From: a bacterium
GTDB lineage: Bacteria; Chloroflexota; Dormibacteria; UBA8260; Bog-877
Direction: 5' to 3'
NCBI GenBank assembly: GCA_021817025.1
Contig: JAKAWF010000114.1
Span: 1-9,266, forward strand
Length of the DNA stretch: 9,266 nucleotides
Shown here: piece by piece, positions 5,534 through 9,266 of the stretch
How positions within the stretch are numbered: the stretch's first letter is position 1
How the letters are laid out: every line of letters begins with the position of its first letter
The notes under the pieces: model-generated
What the model was told of the DNA's origin: nothing
Seen by the model: only the letters and a program-made list of their open reading frames with translations
The model's database searches: none
Translations under genes and position numbers: made by a program

Positions 5534-6589
5534 ATGGCCCTCCCGTCCCTGACTGCCAAACCCGTGCGGCTGGCCGTGGTCGGCCTGGGCCAATGGGGGC
5601 CCAACCTCCTGCGCACCCTCACCAACGATCCGCGTTGCGACGTTGCCTATGTCGTCGACCGAGATCCAAACCGACTGGCGTTGGTCGCCCACCGCTACCC
5701 GAATGCCCAACTAGACACTTCCATAATGCACCCGTTAGATGACCCTACCGTGAGAGCATTCGTCATTGCAACACCGGCAACTACTCACTACGACATCGGC
5801 CGGAGAGCGCTTCAGGCCGGGAAGGACTGCCTCATCGAAAAGCCGTTCACAACGAACCTCGTCCAGGCAGAAGAGTTGGCCGCTCTCGCTCGTGACCGTG
5901 AGCTAGTCTTAGCCGTTGGCCACGTGTTCCTCTACAATGCGGCCGTCCGAGAAGTTAAGTCCTACGTTGACTCGGGCGCTCTCGGTGAACTGCGCTATGT
6001 CTCCATGGTCAGAACCAATCTCGGCCCCCCCGGCATGGACGTCGACGTCCTTTGGGATCTCCTTGCGCACGACGTGAGCATCGCTAACTACTGGCTTGGG
6101 ACCAAGGCACGCGAGGTAGCTGCTCATGGCGGCTCTTGGATTACGCGCGGAAAGACTGACACCGTCTTCGCCACTCTGCGATACCCACTCGGCCAGCTAG
6201 TTCATATGGTCGCGTCGTGGTTGAACCCGCGCAAAGCCCGGGACATCGTTGCTGTTGGTAGCCGCCTAATGGTGACGCTCGACGACCTCAACTCGGCAGA
6301 GCCGCTTCGCATCTACGACAAGGGAATCGACGCTGTCGCGGCACCGGTATTCGCCGACACGTTTGGGGAGTTTCGCGCGAGTGTGCGGCATGGGGATGTC
6401 CGCATTCCCCGGATAGTCATGGGCGAGCCCCTCCAAGCGGAGTGTGCTGATTTTGTGACCTCTGTTCTCACCCGAGAGCCCCCTCATAGCTCCGGCGAGA
6501 CGGCGCTTTCCGTTGTTGAGACTGTGGAGGCTCTTCACCGCTCCTTGCAACACGGAGGTATCCTTACTACACTTGCTGCTGACCCATGA
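5534..6589 (+). CDS. Gfo/Idh/MocA-family sugar dehydrogenase, WbpB/WlbA-like
   Basis: The likely reaction is NAD-dependent oxidation at C3 of UDP-N-acetylglucosaminuronate to the 3-keto sugar, the substrate for the aminotransferase encoded next. The protein has 351 residues. The Rossmann dinucleotide motif is VVGLGQWGPN (residues 15-24, with G17, G19, G22), and an acidic residue after the second strand (D42 in VVDRD) fits NAD preference. The family EKP motif (102-104, K103) is present. LLAHDVSIANYWLG (177-189) carries the conserved His (H179) of the substrate site. The C-terminal half is the usual alpha/beta dimerisation domain. ATG 5534 is 3 bases after the acetyltransferase stop without a clear Shine-Dalgarno, so translation is probably coupled. 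It overlaps the next gene by 4 bases (ATGA). Exact substrate is inferred from the neighbours; the family covers many sugars. Confidence 0.88.
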   Translation: MALPSLTAKPVRLAVVGLGQWGPNLLRTLTNDPRCDVAYVVDRDPNRLALVAHRYPNAQLDTSIMHPLDDPTVRAFVIATPATTHYDIGRRALQAGKDCLIEKPFTTNLVQAEELAALARDRELVLAVGHVFLYNAAVREVKSYVDSGALGELRYVSMVRTNLGPPGMDVDVLWDLLAHDVSIANYWLGTKAREVAAHGGSWITRGKTDTVFATLRYPLGQLVHMVASWLNPRKARDIVAVGSRLMVTLDDLNSAEPLRIYDKGIDAVAAPVFADTFGEFRASVRHGDVRIPRIVMGEPLQAECADFVTSVLTREPPHSSGETALSVVETVEALHRSLQHGGILTTLAADP

Positions 6590-7686
6590 TTCCGCTGGTG
6601 GATCTTCCGTGGCAGCACGCTCAAGTCGAGGCGGAGCTCCTACCCCGTCTCCATGTAGCCATGCAGCGCGGTGACTTTGTCCTCGGCCACGAAGTCGCCA
6701 GCTTCGAGGCGGAGTTCGCCGCATTCGTCAACGCCCGCCACTGCGTTGCAGTGAGTAGTGGGACGGACGCGCTCGAGCTGGCCCTCCGCTCAGCCCGTAT
6801 CCCCAAGGGTTCGCATGTTGTCCTTCCGGCGTATACGTTTGTCGCGACAGCTGCAGCAGTTGTCCGCGCTGGCCTCAAGCCAGTTCTCGTCGATGTCGCC
6901 GCGCCCCACCTTCTCTTGGACCCCGAGCGCGTTGCTGCAGCCTTGGCGCCAAAGGTGCGTGCCATTGTCGCTGTGCACCTCTTCGGGCAGATGGCTCCGA
7001 TGATGGAGTTGGGCGCACTTGCCCATACGCATAAGATCTTGCTTGTCGAAGATGCAGCTCAGAGCCAAGGTGCGACCCACCGTGGGCACCACATGGGCTA
7101 CTTTAGTTCCGTGGCCGCAACGAGCTTCTACCCCGGGAAGAATCTTGGGGCTTACGGCGAAGCTGGGGCACTTCTCACAAATGAGAGTTCGATCGCCTCG
7201 CGCGCAGCGTTGCTGCGGGACCACGGCAGTCAGTCCAAGTACGTCCATGCGCTTGTCGGTATGAATGGCCGCATGGATGCGCTGCAGGCCATTGTCTTGC
7301 GTGCGAAACTGGCCCGCTTGTACGAATGGGATGAACTTCGCCGCAGTGCCGCTGAGCGGTACAGCGCCATGTTGGCATCGCACGAGCGGGTGCAAGCGCC
7401 GTGGAACGCTGAGGGGAACCTGCACTGTTGGCATCTGTACGTCGTCCGTGTGCAGAGGCGCAACGAGGTTTTCGACGCAATGCGTAGAGATGGCATTCAG
7501 GTGGGGATTCACTATCCCACACCGGTCCACCTGAATCCTGCTTTTGGATACCTGAAACATGGCTTGGGTAGCTTTCCAGTAGCAGAGGCTGCGGCTCGGG
7601 AGGTCTTGACGCTGCCCTTGTTCCCTGGCATTACGGCCTCGATGCAGGAGCGTGTGGTTGAATCGCTGTTGCGGGCAACGGCATGA
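6586..7686 (+). CDS. DegT/DnrJ/EryC1/StrS-family PLP sugar aminotransferase, WbpE/WlbC-like
   Basis: The enzyme would transfer an amino group, usually from glutamate, to the C3 keto group made by the preceding dehydrogenase. It has 366 residues, normal for the family. Landmarks are FVLGHEVASFEAEFA near the N-terminus, the phosphate-binding SSGTDALELAL (58-68), LPAYTFVATA (80-89), VEDAAQSQGA (154-163) with D156 contacting the pyridine nitrogen, and the PLP lysine K185 in SFYPGKNLGAYGEAGA. GMNGRMDALQA (225-235) and GIHYPTPVHLNPAF (307-320) complete the usual C-terminal signatures. Every expected motif is present and the frame is intact. The start ATG 6586 overlaps the dehydrogenase stop (ATGA), indicating translational coupling. 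Its own stop overlaps the ATG of a tiny ORF in the same way. Specificity for the 2,3-diamino uronate pathway is inferred from gene order. Confidence 0.92.
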   Translation: MIPLVDLPWQHAQVEAELLPRLHVAMQRGDFVLGHEVASFEAEFAAFVNARHCVAVSSGTDALELALRSARIPKGSHVVLPAYTFVATAAAVVRAGLKPVLVDVAAPHLLLDPERVAAALAPKVRAIVAVHLFGQMAPMMELGALAHTHKILLVEDAAQSQGATHRGHHMGYFSSVAATSFYPGKNLGAYGEAGALLTNESSIASRAALLRDHGSQSKYVHALVGMNGRMDALQAIVLRAKLARLYEWDELRRSAAERYSAMLASHERVQAPWNAEGNLHCWHLYVVRVQRRNEVFDAMRRDGIQVGIHYPTPVHLNPAFGYLKHGLGSFPVAEAAAREVLTLPLFPGITASMQERVVESLLRATA

Positions 7687-7847
7687 GGGTGGAGTGCACG
7701 GGTGGGGTGATTGACGAGGCTGAGCGGGGTGACGGGGCGGGCGCAGCGAAGGGCGTGGGTGATCCCTGGGCGGGGCCCAACTTTTGGTGTTCGTTTGCAT
7801 CGCTTGTGGCGAGTTTGGTCGAGCGCTGTGGCGGGTGGTGCTGGTAG
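7683..7847 (+). CDS. Tiny ORF coupled to the aminotransferase stop (54 codons), unknown
   Basis: ATG 7683 overlaps the aminotransferase TGA (ATGA), the same arrangement as the preceding gene pair, and the frame runs to TAG 7845-7847. The first half is Gly/Asp/Glu-rich and low in complexity. The second half has a short hydrophobic, Cys/Trp-containing stretch around PNFWCSFASLVASLVERCGG. I recognise no family. It could be a genuine small protein, a coupling peptide, or the relic of a longer gene such as a membrane component of the polysaccharide locus. The G-rich composition of the strand makes an open frame here possible by chance. Confidence 0.25.
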   Translation: MRVECTGGVIDEAERGDGAGAAKGVGDPWAGPNFWCSFASLVASLVERCGGWCW

Positions 7848-7853
7848 CTTCCG

Positions 7854-7931
7854 ATGCGGCTGGGGCGTATCCTGCTAGCCTTGGCGTCGGCGGTCTGGCC
7901 TGCGCGTCAGGGGTACTGGTTTAGGAGCTGA
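7854..7931 (+). CDS. Tiny hydrophobic ORF before the glycosyltransferase (25 codons), doubtful
   Basis: ATG 7854 begins MRLGRILLALASAVWPARQG and ends at TGA 7929-7931, 7 bases before the glycosyltransferase start. The sequence is like a short leader or signal peptide: two positive residues, then a hydrophobic run. It may act only to bring ribosomes to the next gene, may be a gene relic, or may be chance. No clear Shine-Dalgarno precedes it. Confidence 0.15.
   Translation: MRLGRILLALASAVWPARQGYWFRS
7923..7927 (+). promoter_or_regulatory. Ribosome binding site deciding the glycosyltransferase start
   Basis: AGGAG lies 11 bases before GTG 7939. A stronger AAGGAGG at 7933-7939 overlaps the GTG itself. 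No ATG, GTG or TTG occurs in frame shortly after it, so the upstream AGGAG is the likelier site and GTG 7939 is the only reasonable start. Confidence 0.45.
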
Positions 7932-7938
7932 GAAGGAG

Positions 7939-8928
7939 GTGGAGCGCGAGGGGCTTACAGTAGTTATTCCGGTTCTCAACGCTGGCCGGGACCTCCCAGC
8001 CTGTCTAGCAAGCTTGCGCGCCCAAAGACTCCCTCCTGGCCGCGACGTTGAAGTCCTGGTGTTGGACGGTGGCTCTACGGACTCCACCCGTCAAATCGCC
8101 GAACAGTTCGGCGCCACGGTGTTGTGTAATCCCGCCATCTTGGCCGAGGCCGGCGTCGAGCGCGGGCTGCGCAAGGCATCGCATCGCCTCCGGTTGGTGC
8201 TCGCTGCCGACAACCAGCTTCCCCACCCGAACTGGATTACCGGACTTCTTGGAGTGTTCGAAGCGACCGGGGCTCGATGTGTGTTCACGCACGTCGAACC
8301 GCGTCCTGATCGCAGCGCCATCTCCAGATATTGGAGCCTAGCTCAGACAGACCCATTCAGCCGCTTTGTGTACGGAAGTGCCTCGGACCCTCGGCGTTTT
8401 GGTTCTATCTATCGCTCTGTAGTCGTCGCGAAGAACTATACCGTGTATGACCTAACGAGGCGGCGTCCACTTCTCGCGCTTGCACAGGGGACTGCCGTAG
8501 ATGGCAATGTACCCAGAAGTCGGCGCTCGGCAGTCTTGGACGACATACTGCCTATTTGGGACATGATCGACGCAGGAGATTGCTTGGCGTACTACAAGAC
8601 GGGCGGGGTAGTGCATGACACCGTTGGGTCTTTTCATGAGTTCGTAGAGAAGTATCGGCGGAGGGCAACGTCCGCCGCAGATCCTCAAGGCTTCGGATTT
8701 GCGTCTAGGTGGAGTCGGCTTTCTGCCGCCGAGCAGATCAGAGCACTCTGCTGGCCGCTTTACGTGCTCACTGTGGTGGGACCAGTGGGGGAGGCCCTGC
8801 GAGGTTGGCGTCGAGACGGAGATCGCGCGTGGCTTTGGCACCCAGTGGTGAGCGTGACGTTGGTTGCTCTTGCTATACGTTCCCTCGTCTCGATGGCATA
8901 CAGACAACTCGTGAGGCGCATCCTGTAG
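7939..8928 (+). CDS. Family 2 glycosyltransferase with C-terminal membrane segments
   Basis: GT2 enzymes transfer a sugar from a nucleotide donor to a growing lipid-linked glycan at the inner face of the membrane. The 329-residue protein opens with the GT-A fold signature TVVIPVLNAGRDLPACLASL (7-26). VLVLDGGSTDST (39-50) contains nucleotide-binding D43. LVLAADNQLPHPNWI (86-100) carries the ADN form of the metal-binding acidic motif around D91. GGVVHDTVGSFHEFVEKYRR (222-241) resembles the later acceptor-side region of this family. Two hydrophobic segments near 268-285 and 301-321 suggest C-terminal membrane association. GTG 7939 is the only usable in-frame start after the stop at 7876-7878. 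The gene is on the same strand as the amino-sugar genes, 252 bases after the aminotransferase, and is probably part of the same surface-polysaccharide locus. The sugar it transfers is unknown. Confidence 0.85.
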   Translation: MEREGLTVVIPVLNAGRDLPACLASLRAQRLPPGRDVEVLVLDGGSTDSTRQIAEQFGATVLCNPAILAEAGVERGLRKASHRLRLVLAADNQLPHPNWITGLLGVFEATGARCVFTHVEPRPDRSAISRYWSLAQTDPFSRFVYGSASDPRRFGSIYRSVVVAKNYTVYDLTRRRPLLALAQGTAVDGNVPRSRRSAVLDDILPIWDMIDAGDCLAYYKTGGVVHDTVGSFHEFVEKYRRRATSAADPQGFGFASRWSRLSAAEQIRALCWPLYVLTVVGPVGEALRGWRRDGDRAWLWHPVVSVTLVALAIRSLVSMAYRQLVRRIL

Positions 8929-8973
8929 GGCCCTAGCATGAACAGCTCACAAGACCTGTAGACACCTGTGCCC

Positions 8974-9266
8974 CTCAGCCCGACTTTGACACGGTGCGGC
9001 GGAAGTGAGATCAAACCTGGCTGGTCATGTCACAACATCGAGTTGGGACGTGGTGGGGCTGGGTCAGGCTGCGGCGATCAGGGGTAGCCGGGCGGGGAGG
9101 ATGTAGCCCAGGGCCGAGGCCACCGCCAGCGCTTCGGGCGTGGGCCGGGTACAGGCCCGGATCGGGACCGGGACGCCGGGGAGGTCGTAGGTGACCACCC
9201 GAAGTGGCTCCAGCGCCTCGAGCGCCGCCCGGGCGCTGTAGGGAGCGCCGGCCTGGAGCAACCGCT
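8974..9266 (-). mobile_element. 3' end of an IS1634-like insertion sequence (right, inverted copy)
   Basis: The reverse complement of this segment aligns with 1-332, including about 90 bases beyond the transposase stop and ending at the AGCCCGAC(T/G)TTGAC terminus near 8977-8990. The copies differ at scattered bases both in the coding part and outside it. The inner terminus is placed to within a few bases; the outer end lies beyond the window. It starts about 45 bases after the glycosyltransferase stop, and those 45 bases hold only the small palindrome TAGGGCCCTA (8927-8936). Confidence 0.7.
9064..9266 (-). CDS. IS1634-like transposase, C-terminal fragment (cut by window edge)
   Basis: On the minus strand the frame enters at the window edge as RLLQAGAPYSARAALEALEP and ends at the TGA whose complement is 9064-9066. 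It matches the C-terminus encoded at 48-242 in 60 of 65 residues (differences V/P, V/A, T/I, T/I, P/A). The TTG at 9259-9261 is internal, not a start. The catalytic part is outside the window, so whether this copy is active cannot be judged. Confidence 0.6.
   Translation of the reverse strand, partial: RLLQAGAPYSARAALEALEPLRVVTYDLPGVPVPIRACTRPTPEALAVASALGYILPARLPLIAAA

Noticed and set aside
6790..7800. 336-codon minus-strand open frame
   Set aside because: It lies opposite the intact, fully recognisable aminotransferase. Its translation has no family motifs and reflects codon bias on the other strand.
8927..8970. Terminator after the glycosyltransferase gene
   Set aside because: The palindrome TAGGGCCCTA and nearby short repeats have no loop-and-T-run structure, so a terminator is not supported.
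1..9266. CRISPR array, tRNA, rRNA, toxin-antitoxin or phage-defence system
   Set aside because: No regularly spaced direct repeats, no cloverleaf or rRNA signature, and no defence-gene motifs were seen on either strand.

Overview
The window comes from a high-GC Gram-positive-like genome. Third codon positions in the mobile-element regions are almost all G or C, GTG starts occur, and an AAGGAGG run lies upstream of the last gene. The insertion-sequence families present (IS1634-like, IS21-like, IS1182-like, IS1380) fit an actinobacterium or a high-GC Firmicute of the Symbiobacterium/Limnochordia kind. The sequence alone does not decide between them.

Layout. (1) 1-332 and 8974-9266 are two inverted, non-identical copies of the 3' end of one IS1634-like element. 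Their transposase C-termini point inward and both run off the window, so everything between them is bracketed by IS copies. (2) 332-1690 is a gene graveyard. It holds a tyrosine recombinase fragment cut by the left IS and frameshifted, an unidentified open frame, a doubtful minus-strand ORF, and an IS21 IstB C-terminal remnant on the minus strand. (3) About 1701-2672 is an intact FkbM-family methyltransferase. (4) 2673-4751 is a second mobile patch: an RNA-like leader that may be a group II intron 5' fragment, the N-terminus of an IS1182-like transposase, and a complete-length but heavily frameshifted IS1380 element inserted into it. (5) 4991-8928 is an intact same-strand cluster: hexapeptide N-acetyltransferase (WbpD/WlbB-like), Gfo/Idh/MocA dehydrogenase (WbpB/WlbA-like), DegT/DnrJ/EryC1 aminotransferase (WbpE/WlbC-like), two tiny ORFs, and a membrane-associated family 2 glycosyltransferase.

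How the genes work together. The dehydrogenase, aminotransferase and acetyltransferase are the three successive steps that turn a UDP-N-acetylglucosaminuronate into a 2,3-diacetamido-2,3-dideoxy uronic acid nucleotide sugar. The glycosyltransferase could then place this or another sugar into a surface polysaccharide, and the FkbM enzyme could O-methylate a glycan. The 6-dehydrogenase (WbpA) that makes the precursor and the 2-epimerase (WbpI) are not in the window. I read the region as part of a surface-polysaccharide locus broken up by repeated IS insertion. The sugar genes are intact while every mobile-element gene that can be followed over its length is broken, which suggests selection on the sugar genes. 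I found no defence system, CRISPR array, tRNA or rRNA, and no convincing new system. The points most worth checking are the nested IS structure, the possible IS-supplied promoter, and the RNA-like leader at 2673-2897.
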